From NCBI GenBank assembly GCA_002685435.1, contig NYXD01000016.1, positions 1 through 5,837 of the forward strand: a DNA stretch of 5,837 bases, given 5' to 3'. Positions 1 through 5,751 of this stretch are shown piece by piece. Each line of letters opens with the position of its first letter. The stretch's first letter is position 1. The translations under genes and the position numbers were made by a program. This DNA comes from Cryomorphaceae bacterium (lineage in GTDB: Bacteria > Bacteroidota > Bacteroidia > Flavobacteriales > Schleiferiaceae). The notes beneath the pieces are model-generated. The model saw only the letters and a program-made list of their open reading frames with translations, was not told the DNA's origin and did not search any database.

Positions 1-582
1 ACGAACATATATAACGATGGGCTCCAAGAAACGACCCGCCTTCTTAGGCGCCAAACCTGTTTGATATGTCTTCGCTACACCTCTGAACAAGAAAAACATA
101 AAAATGGCCATGACTAAAATCACAAAAACATTCTTCGTGATAGAAAAATCTAACGGCTTATCGTTTGTTGGGTGGTGGTTATGATCATAAGAAAGGGTCC
201 CGAGAGCGTCCGTTTTGTAGATCTTACCGTGGTGTTCCTTATAAAAGTTCCCATCGACTTCTGCTATACTACCGTGGTGAAATGCAGATGACATAAAGAC
301 TTTCAAACCGCGATCCACAAGAATTACTGGCAATGGGAAACCTATTCCGTCAGTAACGTGGAATTCATAGGAGTCCGCGAGGTGGTGCTGAATGGTCTCT
401 TTGATAATGCCTTTAATGTCCTTTTCGCCAGATGCTTCGTCATGCGTATCGTCGTTATGAAAGTCTTCGTGATGCGCCTGTTCCTGCTGAGGTTTCTCAA
501 CATTTTCAGCTTGAACATGAGCAACGGGGGTGAAAAACAATACGCCTACAAAGGCAAAAAAGACAGTAGCGTTAGCTTTCAT
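1..582 (-). CDS. atpB: ATP synthase F0 subunit a (AtpB), N-terminal 194 residues, cut by window edge
   Basis: Subunit a forms the two proton half-channels against the c-ring in the membrane F0 sector. Only the N-terminal part is here; the proton-channel helices with the essential Arg lie beyond position 1. Visible in order: a signal peptide (residues 1-25, cleavage probably after VQA), a His/Asp/Glu-rich periplasmic stretch (about 36-49), the segment DGIGFPLPVILVD (about 78-90), another His-rich patch (DHNHHP, about 133-138), then FSITKNVFVILVMAIF opening the first membrane helix (about 146-168). The cleaved leader and long acidic/His-rich extension are, as I recall, characteristic of Bacteroidota AtpB and absent from E. 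coli AtpB. An in-frame ATG at 594 would add MPNS; I prefer 582 because it gives a standard MK-type signal peptide. An in-frame TAG lies upstream. It follows the membrane-protein gene at 756-1136 after a 161-base leader, consistent with being first in the atp operon. Confidence 0.93.
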   Translation of the reverse strand, partial: MKANATVFFAFVGVLFFTPVAHVQAENVEKPQQEQAHHEDFHNDDTHDEASGEKDIKGIIKETIQHHLADSYEFHVTDGIGFPLPVILVDRGLKVFMSSAFHHGSIAEVDGNFYKEHHGKIYKTDALGTLSYDHNHHPTNDKPLDFSITKNVFVILVMAIFMFFLFRGVAKTYQTGLAPKKAGRFLEPIVIYVR

Positions 583-619
583 ACTATTTGGCATTTCCTC
601 TTTAGGAATTAAAGCGATG

Positions 620-650
620 CAAAACTAACACTTAATCTCTTTCTTCGAAA
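620..650 (-). promoter_or_regulatory. Candidate Bacteroidota sigma-70 promoter for the atp operon
   Basis: On the minus strand, 627-620 reads TAGTTTTG, an exact match to the Bacteroidota -7 consensus TAnnTTTG. The -33 element is poor: TTTC at 650-647, 19 bases upstream, instead of TTTG/TTG. Transcription would start near 613, giving a leader of roughly 20-30 bases before atpB. The -33 area also overlaps a weak 6-bp AT-rich hairpin (640-655). The placement just ahead of atpB is sensible, but an eight-base motif with four fixed A/T-rich positions plus G can occur by chance. Confidence 0.45.
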
Positions 651-679
651 AGAAAACACACTATTTTTTTGAGACATTC

Positions 680-707
680 GGGCTCGCTAAAGAGCTCCAG
701 CGAACCC
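680..707 (-). repeat. Hairpin (inverted repeat) in the atpB leader region
   Basis: Read on the minus strand, the arms GGGTTCGCT (707-699) and AGCGAGCCC (688-680) form a 9-bp GC-rich stem with one G-U pair and a 10-base loop. The loop contains GAGCTC. No U-run follows on either strand: the minus strand continues GAATGTCTCAAAAAAA. It therefore does not look like a standard intrinsic terminator. It sits between the four-helix membrane protein gene and the candidate atpB promoter, so it would be carried on any read-through transcript but not on a transcript started at the promoter. Plausible roles are a 3'-end stabiliser, a processing site or a weak terminator; none is shown. Confidence 0.6.
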
Positions 708-755
708 AATAAAACTCCTTCGTTTTACGCCAACTTAAACGCGGTTTTTTTAGGG

Positions 756-1136
756 TTATGCGCGGTTCAATTGGCGCACCAATGCCGCTGTTTCCATTAC
801 GGTAATCAAGCTGTACGGAATAAAAAAAGAGGCAAACTCCATGCTCGATAGGTCTCCATCAGCGTTGAACACAGGGTAAATGAGGAGAAAAAACAATAGA
901 GCTTTTAAACCACTCCCTGATAAAAACACAAACCCCAGTTTTTCTACGTGCGCTTTTTTTAAGCCAATCATAGCTAGGTGTATAAGTGCTGCCATAAAAA
1001 TATTGAAAATGTAGCATCGTGCTAAAATTCCATGAAGTTCATCAGGTGTTAATTCCTGCTGAATAAGCCACGCCAAAACAGCTGCCACCAACAAGGTGGG
1101 ATACAATAGCTTTTTCTCTCGAGAAGCCCTACTCAT
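756..1136 (-). CDS. Small four-helix membrane protein next to the ATP synthase operon, DUF6168-like
   Basis: This is a 126-residue, very hydrophobic protein with no signal peptide. Four likely membrane segments are visible: about 10-26, 41-59, 67-90 and 101-121. The third carries a buried-looking GLKALLFFLLIYP motif. The C-terminus reads FFIPYSLITVMETAALVRQLN. This topology, the Lys in helix 3 and the C-terminal FFxPY...E pattern recall the DUF6168 proteins found in this genomic position in flavobacteria, but I assign the family from memory only. Its ATG (1136-1134) overlaps the end of the AtpZ/AtpI-family gene by 8 bases, so translation is probably coupled. Its place directly upstream of atpB corresponds to that of atpI in other bacteria. 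A role in F0 assembly or c-ring insertion is therefore a reasonable guess, not an established function. Confidence 0.8.
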   Translation of the reverse strand: MSRASREKKLLYPTLLVAAVLAWLIQQELTPDELHGILARCYIFNIFMAALIHLAMIGLKKAHVEKLGFVFLSGSGLKALLFFLLIYPVFNADGDLSSMEFASFFIPYSLITVMETAALVRQLNRA

Positions 1137-1326
1137 CTTTAGGTAGTCCTTTTACAAGTTGGTACAAGGAAACCCCCACGGCCGCCAAAACGCAAACTGC
1201 GGTGTATATCCCTTTTTCTGAGACGTATTTTTCGTCTAAATATTTACCTAATTCCGAACCCAAAAAGATGAGTACAGCCATCTGCACCCCAAGTGTACTG
1301 AAGCGCAAGAATTTTTTATCGGACAT
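1129..1326 (-). CDS. AtpZ/AtpI-family F-ATPase accessory membrane protein
   Basis: A 65-residue protein with two membrane helices (about 9-27 and 40-59) joined by a short charged loop, the topology of the AtpZ/AtpI family (ATPase gene 1 family). Family-like features are GVQMAVLIFLGSELGKYLD in helix 1 with its following Asp, and a C-terminal helix ending LYQLVKGLPK. Members sit just upstream of atpB and have been linked to c-ring assembly and, for AtpZ/AtpI, to Mg or Ca handling. The sequence does not show which applies here. The start ATG at 1326 lies 2 bases after the bactofilin stop, and its 3' end overlaps the next gene by 8 bases, so all three are probably translated from one message. The length fits the family's short members. 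Confidence 0.85.
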   Translation of the reverse strand: MSDKKFLRFSTLGVQMAVLIFLGSELGKYLDEKYVSEKGIYTAVCVLAAVGVSLYQLVKGLPKDE

Positions 1327-1328
1327 TA

Positions 1329-1727
1329 TTAGGCGCTTTGAACGCTGTCTTTATCTGACTCGTTGACTTTACGCATAACCGCACCCATGGCCAGAGATCC
1401 GTTGATCTCAGCGCCTGGCTCCACGGCTAGTTTCTCAACCTGTACCTTGCCTTTCACTTTCGCTGAAGCCGAAAGTGATAGCGACTGTGCAACGTTGATC
1501 GTTCCTTCTAATTGACCTGCGATAGCGGCGTTTTTACATTCTACCTCTCCTTCCACAAGACCGTGTTCACCGATGACTAATTTCCCGGTAACCTTCATGC
1601 TTCCCGCTACTTTTCCGTCAACTCGTATGTCTCCATCCGAAACTATATCGCCGGTAATACTTGTGCCCGCTAGTATACGGTTCGATGCTTGGGCTTGTTC
1701 TGGGTACTTTTTTGCAGATGAAATCAT
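1329..1727 (-). CDS. Bactofilin (polymer-forming cytoskeletal protein, DUF583)
   Basis: This 132-residue protein has a short polar N-terminal tail (1-15), a bactofilin core (about 16-118) and a polar C-terminal tail (about 119-132). The core shows the repeating pattern of a right-handed beta-helix: GTSITGDIVSDGDIRVDGKV, then turns such as GEHGLVEGEV, GQLEGTI and VKGKVQVEKL, ending AEINGSLAM. Bactofilins polymerise without nucleotide into cytoplasmic filaments, often on the membrane. In Caulobacter and Helicobacter they recruit or act with peptidoglycan enzymes, including M23 hydrolases. No membrane helix is visible. Its ATG overlaps the TGA of porW as ATGA (1727-1724), a strong coupling signal, and it is 2 bases upstream of the AtpZ/AtpI-family gene. 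An M23 peptidase is encoded one gene away at 4409-5269. The family call is secure; the cellular job in this organism is unknown. Confidence 0.95.
   Translation of the reverse strand: MISSAKKYPEQAQASNRILAGTSITGDIVSDGDIRVDGKVAGSMKVTGKLVIGEHGLVEGEVECKNAAIAGQLEGTINVAQSLSLSASAKVKGKVQVEKLAVEPGAEINGSLAMGAVMRKVNESDKDSVQSA
1455..1477 (-). repeat. 8-bp perfect inverted repeat inside the bactofilin gene
   Basis: CACTTTCG (1455-1462) and CGAAAGTG (1470-1477) are perfect reverse complements separated by 7 bases, able to form a hairpin in the mRNA. It codes for part of the beta-helix segment LSLSASAKVK. No U-run follows on the minus strand. It may be a chance result of Ser/Ala/Lys codons. Confidence 0.4.
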
Positions 1728-4333
1728 AATGTGTCAAAATATTGGAGGTACTCTTTAAGGACCTTGTCTCTATAAACTTTGCCAAAGTTCGGATTATTTA
1801 TATAAAAACCAGCACTTCGAGCCTTTGGATAGTATTGTTCTATCAATATTCCTTGTTGATTGAAGGTATTTAAGTATACCACAGCCTTCTCTTTCGTGCG
1901 CAAACCGCTTACAATAATGAGCTGCGTGTTCTGATCGTAGAAAATGTTTTGGATGCGAAGGTTGTCAAACTTGAAAAACTCTTTGTTGAAATCTGCAAGC
2001 GCGTTACGCAACTCGTTAATTTTTGAGTTTTCTGCGGGAATTGCTAATATAAATTTATGTGGCGCATTGTCTTGGCGCTGAAAATCTACTTTATTCACTT
2101 TTAGGTCTCCCGTTCCACGATTTGGTCCTTCTTCATTTCCGCGCTCATCGTCTTGCAGCATGCTTAATAGCTGAGCGGCGCGGGTGGCCTCTTCTGTTCC
2201 TGAATACGTTTTAACCACCACTTGAAGCGCTTCGATAGTCGATTCAGCATCGCCAGAAGTGCCTGTAATATATGCTGCTAATAAGCCTGTTTTCGGTAAA
2301 AGCGCGCTGCTCGAGTAGGTTGTTGCGAACGTGTTAAGTAGCGCTGTCGCTGATTTAAATTGGCCCGCTTCATACGCAGTAAATGCAGCATCGTAGGCTT
2401 CTTGCTCTTCCAAAGGGATTTTAGGGCCTTTCTTTTCACCGCGCAATAAGGCCGCATAAGGGCTGTTCGCGTAGTTTGTCAAAAGAACCGATTTTGCTGC
2501 CTCACTCTTATCTTCTGCCTCCTGTTCGTTAAATAGTAAATACTGGCCATATAAAACTTTCGGTGTCGTCTTTGCAAAAGACTCAAATTCATTCATGTAG
2601 TCTGCCCACGCCAATTCGGCTTCATTGTTGTCCTTAAGTCCGTCTTTATAAATGAACCCTAATTCACTTTTAGCAAACGCCTCACGCTGCAAGCTGGCCT
2701 TTAAATCATCGTCTGTTTTTAGAACACGTGCGAGGTAATAATCCACGCTGTTTTCATCGCTCGGTAACAATACCTTAGTAGAATCTATTGTAGAGGTATC
2801 CCTCGTCTCAGTCTGTTGTACGGCAAAACCTTGTACTGGTTTGTCCTTTGTTCGCCAGTGGTCTTCTAATGTCCGGTTTCCCCACGTTCGTTTAAATGCT
2901 GCCACGCCCTTTGCTCGAACTGTTGGATTGTAAAAATACCATTGTCCAGAGCCGCCGCCTGCCTGTGGACCCGCATCTGCCAAAAGGGCGTTTTCAGCCG
3001 CGCGCATCGCTACGATTTCAGCGCGTCTTGCTGCCTCCTCTTCTCGAGCCTGCTTGGCTTCTATAAAGTCTTCAAATTTTTGTCGCAAAGCCGGATCGTT
3101 CAATCCGTACATCGACTGAAGACTGTCTTCAAGAGCCACAACGTTTAATTGGGCTACCAAATCATTCAATACTGAAGTGCGCTCCTCAAGAGTGTCTAAT
3201 CCTGGGTAATCCATTGGTAGAACAGCAATAGCACTGTCGTAATACGCTTGAGCGTTGACAAACGCTTTAAAGTCAAATGCAATTCCACCCAGCTTTAAAT
3301 AGCTTTTCCCTTTTTGACGTGCATTATCTACCGATGCCGCGATACTCTGACGAAGTTTTAACTCAGCCTCCGGATAGTACTCTAGATCCAGTTCTTTCAA
3401 CGCCCACACATAATAAACCTGATCGCGGTACGTGATGTTTTTATCGTCTTTGAGCATCTTTTTCAATGCCTTCTCAATGACGCTAATATCTTCCATGAAA
3501 ACATCAAAATTCTCTGCTCGCTTGATTTGTGCAGAAAAGGTGATGTCATAATCGTCCGGGTGAAGTTTCAACACGTCTTCATAGGCTAATGCGCTTTCAT
3601 AACCTTTACCAAGCTTTGCTAAAAGCTGCGCATTGAGATACGTCAGCCGTACCTTTTCCGATTTGACACTAGCGCTCTGCGCCGCTACTGCAACCCAGTC
3701 CTGCGCCTCTACCCACTGTTCTTGCGAGAAATGGAAATAGGCCATTGTCTTTTGAGCCTCAAATAATTCAGCTTTCGGAAGTTTTTTAGTGTACAACTCG
3801 TCCAACTGCTGCTCGGCCTGAAAGAAGTTCTCCATACGAATATGCGTCTGCGCTGCCAAAAGCTTTGCCCAAAAGACCTCGTCTTCCGCCAGTTCAATTC
3901 GTCCGAAATTATCGTCGATATAAGAAGTCGCTTCAAGGGTCTGTATCAACTCATGCTTATAAAATCGACTTCGGGCTATTAATAGGTACGCCTTAAATAC
4001 ATAATCGTTCTTCTGTTTACCGGCAAAGACCATGCTGTGCTTCTTCACCACTTTCGCGCTCTTCTCAATGGCGCGGTCCATTTTCGCAAATAACCCGGAC
4101 GCTTGGTCTGCATCTGGCCAAAAGTAAATGGGTAAGAATTGTTCAAAATCCCACTCTTCGCCGTTTTGAAACTGTTCTACAGCCTCGTCAAAAGCCTCCT
4201 CACCATTAAAGTATGCATTGTAATGTGCGGTTACTTCGTGGTACTTTCTGTTCACCCAACGGTCCTTAGTCGTAGAACAAGAGGCCAATAAAAGTGCAGC
4301 CGCGAATGCAAAAAGTCGTTTGGTATAAAACAT
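1724..4333 (-). CDS. porW: Type IX secretion system lipoprotein PorW/SprE, TPR-containing
   Basis: An 869-residue envelope lipoprotein. The N-terminus is a lipoprotein signal (MFYTKRLFAFAAALLLASC) with lipobox L16-A-S-C19. Then come the family-typical RWVNRKYHEVTAHYNAYFNG (about 25-44) and AMDRAIEKSAK-like region (about 84-100). A long helical array resembling TPR-type repeats runs from about 110 to 400. An Ala/Glu/Arg-rich probable coiled coil (about 415-455) follows, then the strongly diagnostic QWYFYNPTVRAKG / FKRTWGNRTLEDHWR block (about 464-493). More TPR-like helices cover about 550-725, and the C-terminal domain (about 757-869) contains FILAIP, ADFNKEFF and LIIVSGL. In Flavobacterium johnsoniae SprE is needed for gliding and secretion; in Porphyromonas PorW is thought to link the PorK/N ring to the outer-membrane translocon. 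It is first in the minus-strand cluster and ends in an ATGA overlap with the bactofilin gene. A-rich sequence precedes the ATG. It has no T9SS sorting domain, as expected for machinery rather than cargo. Confidence 0.93.
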   Translation of the reverse strand: MFYTKRLFAFAAALLLASCSTTKDRWVNRKYHEVTAHYNAYFNGEEAFDEAVEQFQNGEEWDFEQFLPIYFWPDADQASGLFAKMDRAIEKSAKVVKKHSMVFAGKQKNDYVFKAYLLIARSRFYKHELIQTLEATSYIDDNFGRIELAEDEVFWAKLLAAQTHIRMENFFQAEQQLDELYTKKLPKAELFEAQKTMAYFHFSQEQWVEAQDWVAVAAQSASVKSEKVRLTYLNAQLLAKLGKGYESALAYEDVLKLHPDDYDITFSAQIKRAENFDVFMEDISVIEKALKKMLKDDKNITYRDQVYYVWALKELDLEYYPEAELKLRQSIAASVDNARQKGKSYLKLGGIAFDFKAFVNAQAYYDSAIAVLPMDYPGLDTLEERTSVLNDLVAQLNVVALEDSLQSMYGLNDPALRQKFEDFIEAKQAREEEAARRAEIVAMRAAENALLADAGPQAGGGSGQWYFYNPTVRAKGVAAFKRTWGNRTLEDHWRTKDKPVQGFAVQQTETRDTSTIDSTKVLLPSDENSVDYYLARVLKTDDDLKASLQREAFAKSELGFIYKDGLKDNNEAELAWADYMNEFESFAKTTPKVLYGQYLLFNEQEAEDKSEAAKSVLLTNYANSPYAALLRGEKKGPKIPLEEQEAYDAAFTAYEAGQFKSATALLNTFATTYSSSALLPKTGLLAAYITGTSGDAESTIEALQVVVKTYSGTEEATRAAQLLSMLQDDERGNEEGPNRGTGDLKVNKVDFQRQDNAPHKFILAIPAENSKINELRNALADFNKEFFKFDNLRIQNIFYDQNTQLIIVSGLRTKEKAVVYLNTFNQQGILIEQYYPKARSAGFYINNPNFGKVYRDKVLKEYLQYFDTL

Positions 4334-4408
4334 ATTTCTAATAACGCCCTAAAATTATTTTATTTCACGCCCCGAGAGAAATTCAGAGCACGATATTTGT
4401 CTTTAATC
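4334..4408. promoter_or_regulatory. Divergent intergenic region between porW and the M23 peptidase gene
   Basis: These 75 bases must hold promoters for both divergent genes unless those start inside the neighbouring coding sequence. No exact TAnnTTTG element is present. Near matches with one mismatch each are TAATTTTA on the minus strand (about 4359-4352), with TTTC roughly 21 bases upstream, and GATATTTG on the plus strand (4392-4399). The plus-strand candidate would start transcription only a few bases before the ATG at 4409, nearly leaderless. Both assignments are weak. Confidence 0.3.
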
Positions 4409-5269
4409 ATGGCAACAGAAAAAACGAAACAAAAACGCGTAGAGCGGTGGCGTAATAAATTTCGCTTAGTCATTCTGAATGACGATACCTTCGAGGAGCT
4501 CTTAACCCTTCGCCTTAGCCCACTGAACGTTTTTACGTTCAGTGTTTTCGCTATTGTTTTTACTATTACAATCACTTCTATCGTCATTGCTTTTACGCCA
4601 TTAAAAGAATTGGTTCCTGGTTATGCTTCTTCTAAAATTCGTCGTCAAGCCATAGAACTAAGCTTAAAAACAGACAGTTTGGAAGGCGTTTTGCGCCAAA
4701 ATGAGCGTTATGTGATCGGAATTCAGCGAATTTTGCAAGGAGAAGTAATAGATTCCGTTGTTCAGGATGTCGCGTCTGAAGATACCACTGCTAATACCGC
4801 TGTTTTGCTCTCAAGCCCTAGTCCAACGGATAGTGCGTTTAGAGAATGGGTAGAAGATGAAACCGCCTTTAGCTTAGAGCAAAGCGCTGCAGAATTGGAC
4901 ATTCCACAACTATTAGCGCCTGTAGAAGGTGTAGTAACGTCTTCTTTTGACCGCACAACGGGCCACTTTGCAGTAGATGTCGCTTCCACAAAGAACGCGC
5001 CGATCAAGTCTTGTTATGAGGGCATCGTGGTTTTTGCGGACTGGACCAGCGAAAATGGGCACATTATTATAATCCAACACGAAAACAACCTTGTAAGCGC
5101 CTACAAACACAACAGTGCGTTACTTAAAGAGGTCGGCGAATACGTTCGAAGCGGTGAGGCCATTGCAATTATTGGCAACAGCGGTGAAAACTCAACAGGT
5201 CCTCATCTTCATTTCGAGCTCTGGTACGACGGCAGCGCTATAAACCCAGAGGACTATATAAAGCTTTAA
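4409..5269 (+). CDS. Membrane-anchored M23 (LytM-type) zinc metallopeptidase
   Basis: A 286-residue predicted peptidoglycan endopeptidase that cuts cross-linking peptides in the periplasm. A basic N-terminal tail (1-40) contains RLVILNDDTFEE, a motif I recall as conserved in flavobacterial relatives. It is followed by one membrane helix (about 41-62), an acidic low-complexity linker (about 110-165), and the LytM domain (about 170-286). All expected catalytic residues are present: zinc ligands H186 and D190 (HFAVD) and H268 (HLH), and the active-site histidines H234 (YKHNS) and H266 (GPHLHFELWYDG). It is therefore probably active rather than a degenerate LytM regulator. I chose the ATG at 4409 giving MATEKTKQK; a TTG at 4397 would add four residues but has no support. 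It diverges from porW and converges on rnhA with overlapping stops. Nearness to a bactofilin gene matches the bactofilin-M23 pairing known in other phyla. The precise bond cleaved is not evident. Confidence 0.92.
   Translation: MATEKTKQKRVERWRNKFRLVILNDDTFEELLTLRLSPLNVFTFSVFAIVFTITITSIVIAFTPLKELVPGYASSKIRRQAIELSLKTDSLEGVLRQNERYVIGIQRILQGEVIDSVVQDVASEDTTANTAVLLSSPSPTDSAFREWVEDETAFSLEQSAAELDIPQLLAPVEGVVTSSFDRTTGHFAVDVASTKNAPIKSCYEGIVVFADWTSENGHIIIIQHENNLVSAYKHNSALLKEVGEYVRSGEAIAIIGNSGENSTGPHLHFELWYDGSAINPEDYIKL
4521..4544 (+). repeat. Perfect 10-bp hairpin with T4 loop and trailing T-run inside the M23 gene
   Basis: CACTGAACGT (4521-4530) and ACGTTCAGTG (4535-4544) are exact reverse complements flanking a TTTT loop, and TTTT (4545-4548) follows directly. 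Read on the plus strand this has the form of a short intrinsic terminator or pause hairpin, about 112 bases into the coding sequence, spanning codons 38-46 where the membrane helix begins. The stem is only half G+C and the T-run is short, so strong termination is doubtful. It could also be a palindromic protein-binding site or coincidence. Confidence 0.6.
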
Positions 5270-5751
5270 ATCGACTGTTCGTATCCAGCATCTACTGGCA
5301 GGCCTTTCTTTTTACTTTCAATCACCGCCAATGCATCGCAACGTTCGTTTTGCGGATGGTTATTGTGGCCCTTTACCCATTGAAATGTAGGATTGTATTT
5401 TTTAAGCAGTGGCAGTATTTGACGCCATAAATCTGGATTTTTTTTGTCCTTGAAGCCTTTTTTAACCCACGAGAACAACCAGCCCTTGTTAACGGCATCC
5501 ACGACATATTTACTATCGCTCACTACCACAACTTCGATTTTGTCGCTTTTGAGTTCACGAAGACCTTGAATTACGGCGAGCAATTCCATGCGGTTGTTTG
5601 TGGTAAGCCGAAAGCCTCCGCTCAGTTCTTTTTGATGGCCGGCACTACTCTCTAAAACAACTCCATAACCTCCTGGTCCTGGGTTGCCGCTTGCTGCTCC
5701 GTCAGTATATATCGTTACTCTCAATTGCTTAGTGCCATTTGTTCGATCCAC
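5266..5751 (-). CDS. rnhA: Ribonuclease HI
   Basis: A 161-residue RNase HI, which cuts the RNA strand of RNA-DNA hybrids in the cytoplasm (R-loops, replication primers). The Mg-binding catalytic set is complete: D17 (YTDGAASGNPGPGG), E56 (NNRMEL), D79 (SDSKYVV) and D139 (NERCDALA), with the catalytic-loop histidine H129 in WVKGHNNHPQNE. Length is normal for a bacterial single-domain enzyme and there is no N-terminal hybrid-binding domain. No in-frame ATG exists before the first motif. The reading frame opens at a GTG (5751), just two codons after an in-frame TGA, overlapping purN by 31 bases. A TTG at 5724 overlaps the purN stop as TTGA and gives an N-terminus (MRVTIYTDG) nearer the family's usual spacing. 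Either start implies coupling to purN. The 3' end overlaps the convergent M23 stop. Confidence 0.95.
   Translation of the reverse strand: MDRTNGTKQLRVTIYTDGAASGNPGPGGYGVVLESSAGHQKELSGGFRLTTNNRMELLAVIQGLRELKSDKIEVVVVSDSKYVVDAVNKGWLFSWVKKGFKDKKNPDLWRQILPLLKKYNPTFQWVKGHNNHPQNERCDALAVIESKKKGLPVDAGYEQSI

Noticed and set aside
358..612. Plus-strand open frame opposite the start of atpB
   Set aside because: It is antisense to a confidently identified gene, and its Phe/Val/Arg-rich translation with no recognisable domain is what the complement of atpB would give.
680..707. Intrinsic terminator between the membrane protein gene and atpB
   Set aside because: The stem is good, but no U-run follows on either strand; kept only as a hairpin of unknown role.
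669..851. Plus-strand open frame across the atpB leader and the 3' end of the membrane protein gene
   Set aside because: It has no family resemblance, overlaps the hairpin and the real gene on the other strand, and the translation is of low-quality mixed composition.
1724..2100. T9SS C-terminal sorting domain at the end of the PorW/SprE protein
   Set aside because: The C-terminus is a conserved mixed alpha/beta domain of the PorW family, without a sorting-domain beta-sandwich or Lys-rich end, and the protein is a lipoprotein of the machinery.
2942..3148. Plus-strand open frame, and the minus-strand frame at 3709-3936, inside porW
   Set aside because: Both are out-of-frame shadows of the long porW frame, which is continuous and has family motifs on both sides.
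4397..4408. TTG start for the M23 gene giving four extra residues
   Set aside because: An ATG follows immediately at 4409, and the TTG falls inside the only promoter-like sequence on that strand.
4472..4498. ClpS-like motif (ILNDDTFEE) in the M23 N-terminus
   Set aside because: It resembles the ClpS LNDD core only over a few residues, precedes a membrane helix, and lacks the rest of the ClpS fold.
4360..5110. Minus-strand open frames opposite the M23 gene (4360-4587, 4762-5007, 4913-5110)
   Set aside because: The plus-strand frame carries a full catalytic M23 domain; the antisense frames have no domain-like features.
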